A stretch of 17,498 bases of DNA from GW2011-AR5 sp041645025 (GCA_041645025.1 JBAZQV010000016.1:1-17498); one strand, 5' to 3'; counted from the first letter of the stretch, positions 5,611 through 12,360 are shown. The notes: a model not told the origin generated them from the letters alone. A program made the numbers and translations.

Positions 5611-7978
5611 AATTGCCGTAGCTTATACTCTTTATTGAGTGGGCTGTAATCAAATCCTTTTCTATGCAGCGGAATTTTTCAGGTATGCGAACTTCGGATA
5701 ACTCTGCCTTGAGGGAAAGTCCGTTGTCCTTTTTGAATTTCCATAGTGCGCTGTTAAGTTCCATGAGATCTTCTTTGGAAAAGTCAGTGAAGTGCTTTAC
5801 ATGCATGGGTTTTGGAAACTCTTCAAGATGAATGTCTTTTCCATAGAGGTCGCTGTAAATCTTCGAAGTTATGAAAGGCACCACAGGTGCAAGTAGTTTG
5901 AGCAGTGTTTGCATGCAATAGTGTAATGCAAATAAGGCAGAGGTTTGCTCGCTGCTGGTGAATTTTCCATGCTCATTGTAGGCGCGGTTTTTAACCAGTT
6001 CCAGATAATGCGATGCAAAAGTTTCCCACAGGAAGTTCTTCAGGCGGATTGCAGGGTTGTGAAAGTCATAGAGCTCATAGTATTTTTCACTGTAATCCAC
6101 AAGAGTGTTCATCTCGTTTATTATCCATTCGTCCAGAGGCTGCAGCCTTTCAGCTTGTTTATTATTGGGAAACATGGAGACGAAGCGAGACACATTCCAC
6201 AACTTTGTCAGGGTTTTTCCTGCGCCTTCTATGCGTTCAAATGAACATTTCAGGTCACCTTCAGTCAGGTTGCCCTCAACAGCACACCACATGCGGAACG
6301 GCTCGGCACCGAACCTCTCGAGTATTTTGTGCGGGTCTATTATGTTTCCCACACTTTTTGACATTTTCTTTCCTTTTTCGTCAACTATATGATAGTGTAT
6401 CCAAGCGTCCTCAAATATGGTCTTCCCTGTCAGCAGGTGTGTCTTGAGCAGTGTGTAGAATAGCCAGGTGCGCACTATTTCCTTACCCTGAGGCCGGAGA
6501 GTGCATGGTGCATTCTTGAAAAAATCTGTGCCGTATTTCAAAATGTATAGCGGTGAATTAGCAGAATCGAACCAGGTGTCAAATACCCGCTCTTCACCGC
6601 GGAACTGGCTTCCACCACATTTCTTGCATTTGGTCTGCGGATTTTCGCGCCAAGGCTGGACATATTTTCCTTTTTCTGCCAGTACTATTTCACCGCACTT
6701 GCAATACCAGATTGGTATTTCTGTCGCGTAAAATCTTCTTCGTGATATGGGCCAGTCAATGGTTATGGAATCTATCCAGTCCATCAGGATCTGGCGGCTG
6801 TGGGGAGCATGAAAGCTCATTTCCTCGGCAATCCTTCTCATTTCTTTTTTGAATTCCACTTGCTTCAGGTAGAATTCAGGCATGGAGATAAATTCAACAG
6901 GGTGCTTTGAGCGCTCGCAGATGGGCGTTCTGTGGTTCAGTTGTTTTTGGCGCACAAGAAGCTCCTTGCCCTTGAGCTCATTTATTACGGCTTCCCGTGC
7001 TTCCTTCACAGACAACCCGGAAAGGAAACCAGCGTTTTCATTCATATGACCGTCTGCGTTTATTGCGATTATCGGGTCAAGTTTCATCTCACGGAAAAAA
7101 CGTATGTCAGTCTGGTCGCCCATGGAGCACATCATCATCATGCCAGTTCCTTTTTCCATATCCGCGTAGGTATGACTTCTTATCGGTACTTCTTTTTCGA
7201 ACAGAGGCGTTACACCTGTCTTGCCCTCGAGATATTTGTAGCGCTGGTCATCCGGGTTGAATATGAGCATTCCGCATGTGCAAATGAGCTCTGGACGTGT
7301 TGTGCCTATTATTATCTTCTCGCCGGTTTCTTTTACAGTAAATATTATGTCGTTGAATGTTGATGGCAGGTCTGCATACTCTATCTCGGCGTCTGCTATC
7401 GTGGTGCGGCAGCCAGGGCAGTAATTGTTGATGCGCTCGTCCTCGTATATCAGACCCTTGTTCCACAAATCGATGAAAGTTGCCTGTGTCAGTGCCCGGT
7501 ATTCAGGCGAGTCGGTGAAATACATGTCGCCGACATTGTTTCCTTTTTCCCAGGAGTTGAAGCTTATGCCAAGCTTCAGAAAAGAGTCGATTGACTCAGA
7601 GCTTGACTCTTCAAGGAGCTTTTTGCAGTGCTCAATAAATTTTTCCCTTGGCGTGTGAGCCAGGGATATCTTGAATTTTTTCTCCGCAGCCATTTCTATT
7701 GGCAGGCCGTTTCTGTCAAGACCCAGCGGGAATAGCACGGATTCACCTTTCATCCGGTGGAAGCGCGCAAACATGTCCATGAGTGTGTAGGTAAAAGCAT
7801 GGCCTATGTGGATGGGAGTGTTGACGTAAGGCGGCGGAGTGTCTATGGAGAATACTTTTCCAGACTTCGTCGATTTCTTATTTAACTGAAACTTGTAGGC
7901 ACGGCTGCTTTTCCAGGACTCACAAAGAATGGCTTCCATTTCTTTTGACCAGTTCTTCTCTTTTATTTTCGCTTCCAT
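5594..7978 (-). CDS. valS: Valyl-tRNA synthetase
   Basis: A class I aminoacyl-tRNA synthetase that charges tRNA-Val and edits mischarged threonine. HIGH is at residues 57-60 (PIHIGHAF) and KMSKS at 538-542 (KMSKSVGNIIDP). The editing domain shows GTTRPEL at 225-231 and GTGMMMMCSMGDQTDI near 277-291. The catalytic region has DWPISRRRFYATEIPIWYC. Cysteine pairs at 187/190, 426/428 and 451/454 suggest zinc sites. The helical anticodon-binding domain fills the last ~200 residues. At 794 aa it is at the short end for the archaeal type, which lacks the long bacterial coiled-coil arm. Start ATG 7978 matches the N-terminal alignment (NWSKEMEAILCESWKSS). The leader holds two palindromes and an outer inverted repeat. 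Confidence 0.96.
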   Translation of the reverse strand: MEAKIKEKNWSKEMEAILCESWKSSRAYKFQLNKKSTKSGKVFSIDTPPPYVNTPIHIGHAFTYTLMDMFARFHRMKGESVLFPLGLDRNGLPIEMAAEKKFKISLAHTPREKFIEHCKKLLEESSSESIDSFLKLGISFNSWEKGNNVGDMYFTDSPEYRALTQATFIDLWNKGLIYEDERINNYCPGCRTTIADAEIEYADLPSTFNDIIFTVKETGEKIIIGTTRPELICTCGMLIFNPDDQRYKYLEGKTGVTPLFEKEVPIRSHTYADMEKGTGMMMMCSMGDQTDIRFFREMKLDPIIAINADGHMNENAGFLSGLSVKEAREAVINELKGKELLVRQKQLNHRTPICERSKHPVEFISMPEFYLKQVEFKKEMRRIAEEMSFHAPHSRQILMDWIDSITIDWPISRRRFYATEIPIWYCKCGEIVLAEKGKYVQPWRENPQTKCKKCGGSQFRGEERVFDTWFDSANSPLYILKYGTDFFKNAPCTLRPQGKEIVRTWLFYTLLKTHLLTGKTIFEDAWIHYHIVDEKGKKMSKSVGNIIDPHKILERFGAEPFRMWCAVEGNLTEGDLKCSFERIEGAGKTLTKLWNVSRFVSMFPNNKQAERLQPLDEWIINEMNTLVDYSEKYYELYDFHNPAIRLKNFLWETFASHYLELVKNRAYNEHGKFTSSEQTSALFALHYCMQTLLKLLAPVVPFITSKIYSDLYGKDIHLEEFPKPMHVKHFTDFSKEDLMELNSALWKFKKDNGLSLKAELSEVRIPEKFRCIEKDLITAHSIKSISYGNLWLTK

Positions 7979-8388
7979 TCAGCATCACATATGTTATCTA
8001 AGATGAACATTGAAAACTGCCGCCTTTATAGCTGACCAACTTAATATTCTGGTATTACGCAAGTTGGTCACATATAGTGAACCAAGTTATAATATCCGGA
8101 TTCTTTACTTGGTTAACTATAAGCAGCAGATGAAATACAATGTTCATCTGGATCCCATGTTCACAACAAACCCACATCTTTAGATGTGAGTTATATCAGA
8201 ACATGTGATATCTTTCTTGTTTGAACATAAAACGTTTTTTATAATTTTAAGTCCCTGTTTTCTGAAAGAAGAAGCAGGGCACTTGTAAGCTAAACAAGAA
8301 CATGGCTTACGCTGATTACTAACTTTTTTGTACTCAGCAAGTCTGACATAAAGGTCATATGCATATTAACGCTTAAAAAAGCCCTTTT
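7979..8388. promoter_or_regulatory. Gene-free 410-bp region upstream of valS with nested inverted repeats
   Basis: No open frame is convincing here. A perfect 12-bp inverted repeat, AGATGAACATTG (8001-8012) with CAATGTTCATCT (8138-8149), encloses two palindromes (8027-8121). Beyond it, CATGTTC (8156-8162) pairs with GAACATG (8199-8205) around a 7-bp hairpin CACATCT/AGATGTG (8173-8188). A further hairpin (CCCTG 8253-8257 with CAGGG 8275-8279) lies near the MBL gene end. The hexamer GAACAT or its complement occurs six times (8005, 8140, 8157, 8199, 8223, 8298). The region must contain the valS promoter and the 3' end of the upstream minus-strand MBL gene; a structured RNA leader or operator cluster is possible. 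Confidence 0.55.
8027..8121. repeat. Two tandem ~50-bp palindromes before valS
   Basis: Unit C (8027-8076) has perfect 10-bp arms TGACCAACTT (8033-8042) and AAGTTGGTCA (8061-8070), bounded by TATAGC and CATATA. Unit D (8073-8121) has 15-bp arms TATAGTGAACCAAGT and ACTTGGTTAACTATA with one mismatch. With units A and B before prf1 they share the pattern TATAG..(G/T)(A/T)ACCAA, an AT-rich spacer, and TTGGT(T/C)A..TATA, and likewise overlap at a TATAG junction. Confidence 0.8.
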
Positions 8389-9225
8389 CTATACCTTGTT
8401 GACAAATTCTGCAACCTTCGTGCTTTTTCCCTCGCGATGCTTGGTTACTGAAAGCGTCTTCAAATCAATGGACATGAAGTCATCGGCGTGCATTATTTTT
8501 ACCTTCGTGGCGTCTTGTATTATCTTTTCCTGTTTCCATAAATTAGCTCGCATCATCCAGAAAGACAAATGAGTCAGGACAACAAGCTGGGGCTTTTGCT
8601 TCATTGCATTAAGGAGGCTTATTATGCCATCAACACTCATGTGCCAGTGTTTTTTTGTTTCTTGCCCTTTGGGCACAAGAACATTTATCAGCAGCAGTTT
8701 GCATCCATCGTAGTATTTTTCCATACCCTTGAAATAGGAGCTGTCAGATGTATAGCCTACATCAACACCTTCTGTAGTTATACGGAATCCGATTGTGGGG
8801 GCGTAGTGATCTGCTTTGGTTGCTTTGAATTTGATCCCGTTTATTGTTACTTCGCTGTCGGCTTTCATTGCATGTACTTTTGCCATGTTTTGATGGTAGG
8901 GCGTGATACAGGGATAATAATCAAAATCTGCCTTTGTCTGCCGCTTGTTGAGAATACAATGCTCTTCTGCTATCAGGAAAGGGTCTTTTAGTCCATCCAG
9001 ATATGTGTTTGCATCTGCTGTGTGATCAGGATGGAAATGGGAAACAATAACACCGTTCCATTTCTCCGGTTTAAGCTCAAGATTTATAGCATGCACCAGT
9101 GAACCTGTACCGGGGTCTAATATGAATTTTGTTTTTTCCATGTCGAAAAATAGCCCGCCAGTCTTGCGAATCTGGGAGAACATGACACTCCGCCCGCCAC
9201 CTGTTCCGAGAAATATCAGTTTCAT
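8389..9225 (-). CDS. Metallo-beta-lactamase-fold hydrolase (RNase Z-like subgroup)
   Basis: A 278-aa metal-dependent hydrolase. The metal motif HFHPDH is at residues 63-68, with further likely ligands H140 (ADHYAPTIGF), D161 (YTSDSSYF) and H219 (LTHLSFW). The N-terminus MKLIFLGTGGGRS is the usual first strand and glycine loop. An HMSVDG block around residue 196 resembles the HLS motif seen in RNase Z-like proteins, but the long RNase Z exosite arm is absent and the substrate is unknown. It starts 13 bp after the methyltransferase gene on the same strand, so the two are probably one transcript. Confidence 0.82.
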   Translation of the reverse strand: MKLIFLGTGGGRSVMFSQIRKTGGLFFDMEKTKFILDPGTGSLVHAINLELKPEKWNGVIVSHFHPDHTADANTYLDGLKDPFLIAEEHCILNKRQTKADFDYYPCITPYHQNMAKVHAMKADSEVTINGIKFKATKADHYAPTIGFRITTEGVDVGYTSDSSYFKGMEKYYDGCKLLLINVLVPKGQETKKHWHMSVDGIISLLNAMKQKPQLVVLTHLSFWMMRANLWKQEKIIQDATKVKIMHADDFMSIDLKTLSVTKHREGKSTKVAEFVNKV

Positions 9226-9238
9226 AATATCAATTCAT

Positions 9239-10396
9239 TTACTTCTTCTTCAATATTATTAAGCTTTCCCTGAGGACGCCCTTTTTTATTGTCCTGTTCT
9301 CCAGGGCAAATCGCTTGTTAAGGACAAATATCTTCTCCGTTTCAAAACCGATCTTATCTGCCAGATAGGACAAGATAAAGTCACATTCTACCTCACCATC
9401 TATGTCCGTGGAGGACGTACGTTCTTCAGGATCTTGATGAAATCCTTGACTTCCTCGCAGATAGGCGTTGCCGACAACCATGGCTACCTTTGCTCCTGGC
9501 TTGCAGACACGGTACATTTCTTTCAGTATCTGCTCCATGTCTTCAAAATAGGCTTTTTTCTGGTCCTTGCCCTCTCTTACACCCAGGAAGGATCTCAATG
9601 ACGGAACGTGCATCATCTTCATGAAGAAATCTTCTATGGCGTAGAGCTTTGTGTAGTCGATGTTGTTGAGGTAGGGTGGTGATGTTATTATAGCGTCTAT
9701 GCTGTTGTTTTCCAGCCTCATTTCGCGGGCGTCACATTGGTCAATCAGTACGGTGCCGCCGGTCTCATTATTCTCAACATCTTTAATCATCCTATAGACG
9801 GTGCGCTGGAACAACTTTCTGAGAGGCGGTACTGGATGCTTTTTTATTTTTATGACACCGCCGTCCTTCCAGGCGTAGCTCACTTTGATTGCCGAGTTCA
9901 ATAGTGCCAAGGTGAAGAAATCCTTGTTTTTCAGGGTTTCTATTACTGTGGAGAAGAATGCTATGTCCTCGAGCGCGTACTTGTTTATCATGGTACGCAT
10001 TATCTTAGGAAACTCCCAAATGAGACGGTGAAATTTCCTACGAAATAATATCTTGGCTTCTTCCCTTAGATTTTCCGCACTGTATTCAGCGGTTTTTACC
10101 CTGCTGGCGAAGACTGCTGTGGGCAGGACGTCGAGACCAACGGCGCTTATCCCTCTTTGGTTGCATGCTACTGGTGTGGTGCCACTACCACAGAAAGGAT
10201 CGAGTACAATCATGCCTTCCTTGATTTCAAACATTTCTATCAATTTGTCTACCAGCTCTTTGGCAAAGCCTTCCTTGTAGTAGAACCAGTTATAGACTGG
10301 CAGGTGCTTATTGGGCACGAATGTAGCGAGTTCTCGCCACTCCGGCTTCTCTTCCACTTTGTGCGTCAGCTGTTTCCTGAATTCTTCGTATTCCAT
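9239..10396 (-). CDS. SAM-dependent DNA methyltransferase (N4-cytosine/N6-adenine type)
   Basis: The SAM-binding motif DPFCGSGTT is at residues 66-74, followed by the acidic strand end GLDVLP. The catalytic TSPPY is at 238-242 in IDAIITSPPYLNNIDY, then the KPGAKVAMVVGNAY strand. TSPPY is typical of amino-methyltransferases acting on DNA (Pfam N6_N4_Mtase); I cannot tell cytosine-N4 from adenine-N6 by eye. About 100 residues between the motifs could hold target recognition. No restriction endonuclease gene is adjacent, so it looks solitary, though the neighbouring MBL protein shares its transcript. It is divergent from cmk across 49 bp. A role in RNA modification is less likely but not excluded. 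Confidence 0.8.
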   Translation of the reverse strand: MEYEEFRKQLTHKVEEKPEWRELATFVPNKHLPVYNWFYYKEGFAKELVDKLIEMFEIKEGMIVLDPFCGSGTTPVACNQRGISAVGLDVLPTAVFASRVKTAEYSAENLREEAKILFRRKFHRLIWEFPKIMRTMINKYALEDIAFFSTVIETLKNKDFFTLALLNSAIKVSYAWKDGGVIKIKKHPVPPLRKLFQRTVYRMIKDVENNETGGTVLIDQCDAREMRLENNSIDAIITSPPYLNNIDYTKLYAIEDFFMKMMHVPSLRSFLGVREGKDQKKAYFEDMEQILKEMYRVCKPGAKVAMVVGNAYLRGSQGFHQDPEERTSSTDIDGEVECDFILSYLADKIGFETEKIFVLNKRFALENRTIKKGVLRESLIILKKK

Positions 10397-10416
10397 AAGA
10401 ACACTTTGATAATAAG

Positions 10417-10445
10417 TTTATAAGTTATATTTTATATTGATAATT
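10417..10445 (+). promoter_or_regulatory. TATA box for leaderless cmk
   Basis: TTTATAA at 10417-10423 lies about 26 nt before ATG 10446, the usual archaeal box-to-start distance, and no ribosome binding site is visible before the ATG. This suggests a leaderless transcript. Confidence 0.5.
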
Positions 10446-10982
10446 ATGCTTGTAATCGTCATATCGGGAAAACCCGGCTGCGGGTCGTCTACGAACGCGA
10501 AGCTGCTTGCTAAAAAACTGAAACTAAAGCATTTTTCTCTTGGAGATTACAACAAGCGCCACGCGAAGAAAGCAAAAAAAGAGACTGATAAAAGCCTGGA
10601 AATGTGGTGTCTCAATAAAAAAGATCTCAAAAAATTCCACATCGACTCTGACAAGTTCGCGAACGAGATTGCGAAAAACGGCAATGTTGTTATAGATGCA
10701 AAACTCGGCGTACATCTCATAAAAAGACATGATTTGACGGTCTGGCTGACAGCAAGCAAGAAAGTGCAAGCAGAACGCTACGCTAAGAGAGATAAAATAC
10801 CAGTCAGGGAAGCTATGAAGAAAGTTGCAGAAAAAGAAAAACTAGAGCGCGCAAACTGGAAAAGAATTTATGGTTTTGACTATTTTGACCAAGCTAAGAA
10901 AGCTGATCTGGTTATAAACACAGAGGACAAGACACCAGAGGAAATTACGGATTTGATAATAAAAAAACTGAAGTTATTGTAA
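10446..10982 (+). CDS. cmk: Cytidylate kinase, archaeal type
   Basis: Phosphorylates CMP/dCMP with ATP in pyrimidine nucleotide synthesis. The P-loop ISGKPGCGSST is at residues 6-16, a variant with serine in place of the usual lysine next to the final S/T, as seen in archaeal Cmk-like kinases. It is followed by the NMP-binding segment (KHFSLGDYNKRHAKK), the second-strand aspartate (NVVIDAKLGVHL) and the arginine-rich lid (AERYAKRDKIPVREA). At 178 aa the length is normal. I chose ATG 10446 over an upstream TTG because the protein then begins directly with the first strand (MLVIVISGK). In many archaea this gene lies among ribosomal protein genes; here it is next to tRNA genes. Confidence 0.9.
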   Translation: MLVIVISGKPGCGSSTNAKLLAKKLKLKHFSLGDYNKRHAKKAKKETDKSLEMWCLNKKDLKKFHIDSDKFANEIAKNGNVVIDAKLGVHLIKRHDLTVWLTASKKVQAERYAKRDKIPVREAMKKVAEKEKLERANWKRIYGFDYFDQAKKADLVINTEDKTPEEITDLIIKKLKLL

Positions 10983-10984
10983 TT

Positions 10985-11003
10985 GGGCTCGTTAAGCCCT
11001 TTT
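10985..11003 (+). terminator. Hairpin plus T-run after cmk
   Basis: GGGCT (10985-10989) and AGCCC (10995-10999) form a 5-bp stem with loop CGTTA, followed by TTTT, starting 2 nt after the cmk stop. It overlaps the next hairpin repeat copy (10994). The first 8 nt also match the 5' end of the tRNA-Ala genes. Confidence 0.45.
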
Positions 11004-11025
11004 AGAAAAAACGCTTGCGGAAAAT
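10994..11025 (+). repeat. Hairpin repeat, copy 1
   Basis: AAGC pairs with GCTT (11013-11016) around a T-run/A-run stem, followed by the conserved tail GCGGAAAA. Same layout as the copies at 11178, 11777, 11974 and 16948, but with the least regular inner stem. Confidence 0.5.
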
Positions 11026-11054
11026 AGAGAGATAATGGTAAGTTCATATTCAAT

Positions 11055-11099
11055 GGGCTCGTGGTACCGATCCCTTTCTTTAGGAAAGAAAGGTCTAGG
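11055..11099 (+). pseudogene. tRNA-Ala 5' fragment interrupted by a hairpin
   Basis: GGGCTCGTGG (11055-11064) equals the first 10 nt of both tRNA-Ala genes. After 7-8 unrelated bases comes a perfect 9-bp hairpin, CCTTTCTTT (11073-11081), loop AGG, AAAGAAAGG (11085-11093). Then TCTAGG resembles the continuation of the D-arm (TCTAAYGG). No anticodon arm or T-arm follows, so this is not a working tRNA. It may be an abortive duplicate of the gene 70 bp downstream. Confidence 0.45.
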
Positions 11100-11126
11100 T
11101 TTCACCCCAAAGAAAATATTATATTT

Positions 11127-11325
11127 GGGCTCGTGGTCTAATGGAAATCGAATGACCATATTGACACCACGTTCGCACAGCCCTTTCTAAAAGAAAGCGC
11201 TGCAGGCATAAACGAAGTTTATGCTGCACAGCAGAACCAAAAGTTCTGCTTGTGGCGGAAAGAATACCAGCAGGAAAGGGAATCGAGAAACGTGGAGGCT
11301 CCGGGTTCGACTCCCGGCGGGTCCA
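11127..11325 (+). tRNA. tRNA-Ala (anticodon CGC) with two predicted introns
   Basis: Acceptor GGGCTCG (11127-11133) pairs with CGGGTCC (11318-11324) and gives the alanine-specific G3-U70 pair; the discriminator is A. The anticodon stem CCACG (11167-11171) pairs with CGTGG (11291-11295), loop TTCGCA plus A, anticodon CGC at 11174-11176. The T-arm is CCGGG TTCGACT CCCGG. Intron 1 (predicted 11147-11161, 15 nt) lies in the D-loop; removal gives GTCTAATGGAATGAC, nearly identical to the D-arm of tRNA-Ala(GGC). Its BHB has central helix ATGG/CCAT (11141-11144, 11156-11159) with bulges AAA and ATT. Intron 2 (predicted 11178-11289, 112 nt) lies at position 37/38, with central helix TTCG/CGAG and bulges CAC and AAA. 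No CCA is encoded. Confidence 0.88.
11178..11263 (+). repeat. Hairpin repeat, copy 2, inside the tRNA-Ala(CGC) intron
   Basis: CAGC (11178-11181) pairs with GCTG (11199-11202), then a C-C mismatch, CTTTC with GAAAG and loop TAAAA. Two more stem-loops follow: GCATAAAC/GTTTATGC (11206-11224) and GCAGAAC/GTTCTGC (11231-11249, flanked by CACA/TGTG). The family tail GCGGAAAGA comes after them at 11255-11263. So in this copy extra hairpins are placed between the core hairpin and its tail. Confidence 0.6.
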
Positions 11326-11327
11326 TA

Positions 11328-11627
11328 TTAAACTGGTTTCTCAATTTTTTTCTTCCTTTTCAGAACTATTTTACCGTCCTTGATTTCTATCTGATAATCT
11401 CCTGGATTAATTTTTGCTGGCAGTGCTATTGACTTGCTGAACGATGAACTAAACGCCTCGGCTTTGTAAAAGTTTTTGCCGCTTTCCTCTTTTGCGCCTT
11501 TCTTGGAAGCACTTATTATAAGCATATTTTCAGCGAGCTTTACCTTTATTTCGTCTTTTTTGAATCCTGGTATGTCTATAGATATACCTTTTTCATCTCC
11601 CTTTTCCCAGTAGAATTTCTCTGTCAT
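11328..11627 (-). CDS. Small heat shock protein, Hsp20/alpha-crystallin family
   Basis: An ATP-independent holdase that binds unfolding proteins and usually forms oligomers. The sequence shows the alpha-crystallin domain: ISIDIPGFKKDEIKVKLAENMLIISASKK, then FSKSIALPAKINPGDYQIEIKDGKIVLKRKKK, where A.IKDGKIVL-type text is the family signature near the end. At 99 aa it is short: the N-terminal arm is almost absent and no clear I-x-I/V tail is seen, so large oligomers may not form. I chose ATG 11627 because AGGTG lies about 8 nt upstream; the frame continues 25 codons further but through the promoter region. The stop is 3 bp from the end of tRNA-Ala(CGC), which faces it. Confidence 0.88.
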   Translation of the reverse strand: MTEKFYWEKGDEKGISIDIPGFKKDEIKVKLAENMLIISASKKGAKEESGKNFYKAEAFSSSFSKSIALPAKINPGDYQIEIKDGKIVLKRKKKIEKPV

Positions 11628-11662
11628 AAAAAACACCTGTATAGATTCTGTGCGCTTGAAGG

Positions 11663-11691
11663 ATAAATATCTGTGGGTCTTAGCCCCACAG
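11663..11691 (-). promoter_or_regulatory. hsp20 promoter: TATA-like box with adjoining dyad
   Basis: On the minus strand ATATTTAT (11663-11670) lies about 40 nt before the ATG, leaving room for a short leader with the AGGTG site. Directly upstream is a perfect 7-bp dyad CTGTGGG/CCCACAG (11671-11677, 11685-11691), placed where an archaeal repressor would block TFB/TBP. A second dyad, ATGAATG/CATTCAT (11718-11724, 11750-11756) with inner AGTTT/AAACT, lies 60 bp further. Confidence 0.45.
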
Positions 11692-11776
11692 TATTTTTGC
11701 AAGAATGTAGAAGCACTATGAATGATCTAAAGTTTGTATCTTTAAACTACATTCATTGCAATAAAAACCTTTCCTG

Positions 11777-11810
11777 AAGCCCTTTCTAAAAGAAAGCGCT
11801 TGCGGAAAGA
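11777..11810 (+). repeat. Hairpin repeat, copy 3
   Basis: AAGC (11777-11780) pairs with GCTT (11798-11801); C-C mismatch; CTTTC (11782-11786) pairs with GAAAG (11792-11796); loop TAAAA; tail GCGGAAAGA (11802-11810). This is the cleanest copy. It lies in the ~200-bp gap between hsp20 and tRNA-Ala(GGC), which otherwise holds only the tRNA promoter. Confidence 0.65.
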
Positions 11811-11867
11811 AATGCAGAACTTGAAATGGCTTGCAGAAAAGATACAATAGTTTGCGGGAAAGAACTG

Positions 11868-11876
11868 TTAAATATA
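11868..11876 (+). promoter_or_regulatory. TATA box of tRNA-Ala(GGC)
   Basis: TTAAATATA is centred about 28 nt before the first base of the tRNA, the expected archaeal distance. Confidence 0.5.
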
Positions 11877-11899
11877 CAACAGATAATTCATATTTACTC

Positions 11900-11971
11900 G
11901 GGCTCGTGGTCTAACGGAATGACGCTTGCATGGCATGCAAGAAACTCCGGGTTCGACTCCCGGCGAGTCCA
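11900..11971 (+). tRNA. tRNA-Ala (anticodon GGC)
   Basis: Acceptor GGGCTCG/CGAGTCC with the alanine G3-U70 pair and discriminator A. D-arm GTCT AACGGAA TGAC, anticodon stem CTTGC/GCAAG with loop ATGGCAT giving GGC, variable loop AAACT, T-arm CCGGG TTCGACT CCCGG. There is no intron and no encoded CCA. It serves as the internal reference that shows what must be removed from tRNA-Ala(CGC). Confidence 0.96.
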
Positions 11972-11973
11972 TT

Positions 11974-12009
11974 AAGCTTTTTCTTAGGAAGAAAAAGCTT
12001 GCAAAAAGA
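11974..12009 (+). repeat. Hairpin repeat, copy 4, after tRNA-Ala(GGC); possible terminator
   Basis: A perfect 12-bp stem AAGCTTTTTCTT (11974-11985) with AAGAAAAAGCTT (11989-12000), loop AGG, followed by GCAAAAAGA, a variant of the family tail. It begins 3 nt after the tRNA, and its T-rich 5' arm could stop transcription. Confidence 0.6.
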
Positions 12010-12030
12010 ATAGCTGATGAAAAGAAATGA

Positions 12031-12234
12031 TCAGGCTGTTGCGTAACGTTCTTCTTGCCGTTTTAGATAAGCATCGGCCATTCTTCTTCTGATTTTAGAT
12101 GGCACTTCATTTATTGGGATTTCCACATCTCCAGCGAAGAATCTATATTCTCCTAACGGTCTTCTTCTGGCTTCATAGCCAACTCCGTTCACTTCTCCCA
12201 ATGACACCGTTTTTGATAGTAATGGAAATCTCAT
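12031..12234 (-). CDS. Small hypothetical protein (67 aa)
   Basis: I do not recognise this protein. It begins with a hydrophobic/serine segment (MRFPLLSKTVSLGEVNGVGYEARRRP) and has an acidic middle. It ends in a helical, charged stretch (IRRRMADAYLKRQEERYATA). No membrane segment or metal motif is seen. It looks real because GGTGAT lies 5 nt before ATG 12234 and a TATA-like TTTATATAAGG (about 12279-12289) lies further upstream. It diverges from the acetyltransferase gene. Confidence 0.6.
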   Translation of the reverse strand: MRFPLLSKTVSLGEVNGVGYEARRRPLGEYRFFAGDVEIPINEVPSKIRRRMADAYLKRQEERYATA

Positions 12235-12360
12235 TTCTAATCACCAATTTTTCAATCCAGTTATTTTATCCCGCATACCTTATATAAACATTACTGTAAT
12301 TGAGAACACGAATTGGTGCGAATTGTTGATTATAAGTATGATTAAGATTTTAATATAACT

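Noticed and set aside
6932..7363. 143-codon plus-strand frame inside valS
   Set aside because: It is antisense to the editing domain of a well-defined synthetase, and its composition is that of a shadow frame.
8150..8388. Known structured RNA such as RNase P or SRP RNA in the gap downstream of the MBL gene
   Set aside because: The hairpins are present, but I could not find the conserved cores of either RNA, and the space is short.
8569..8991. 140-codon plus-strand frame opposite the MBL gene
   Set aside because: Antisense to conserved metal-binding motifs; no start signals.
9239..10396. Restriction-modification system
   Set aside because: Only the methyltransferase is seen; the neighbouring MBL and cmk genes are not endonucleases.
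10985..12009. CRISPR array suggested by recurring hairpins
   Set aside because: The copies are irregularly spaced, differ in sequence, and are separated by genes and tRNAs rather than uniform spacers.
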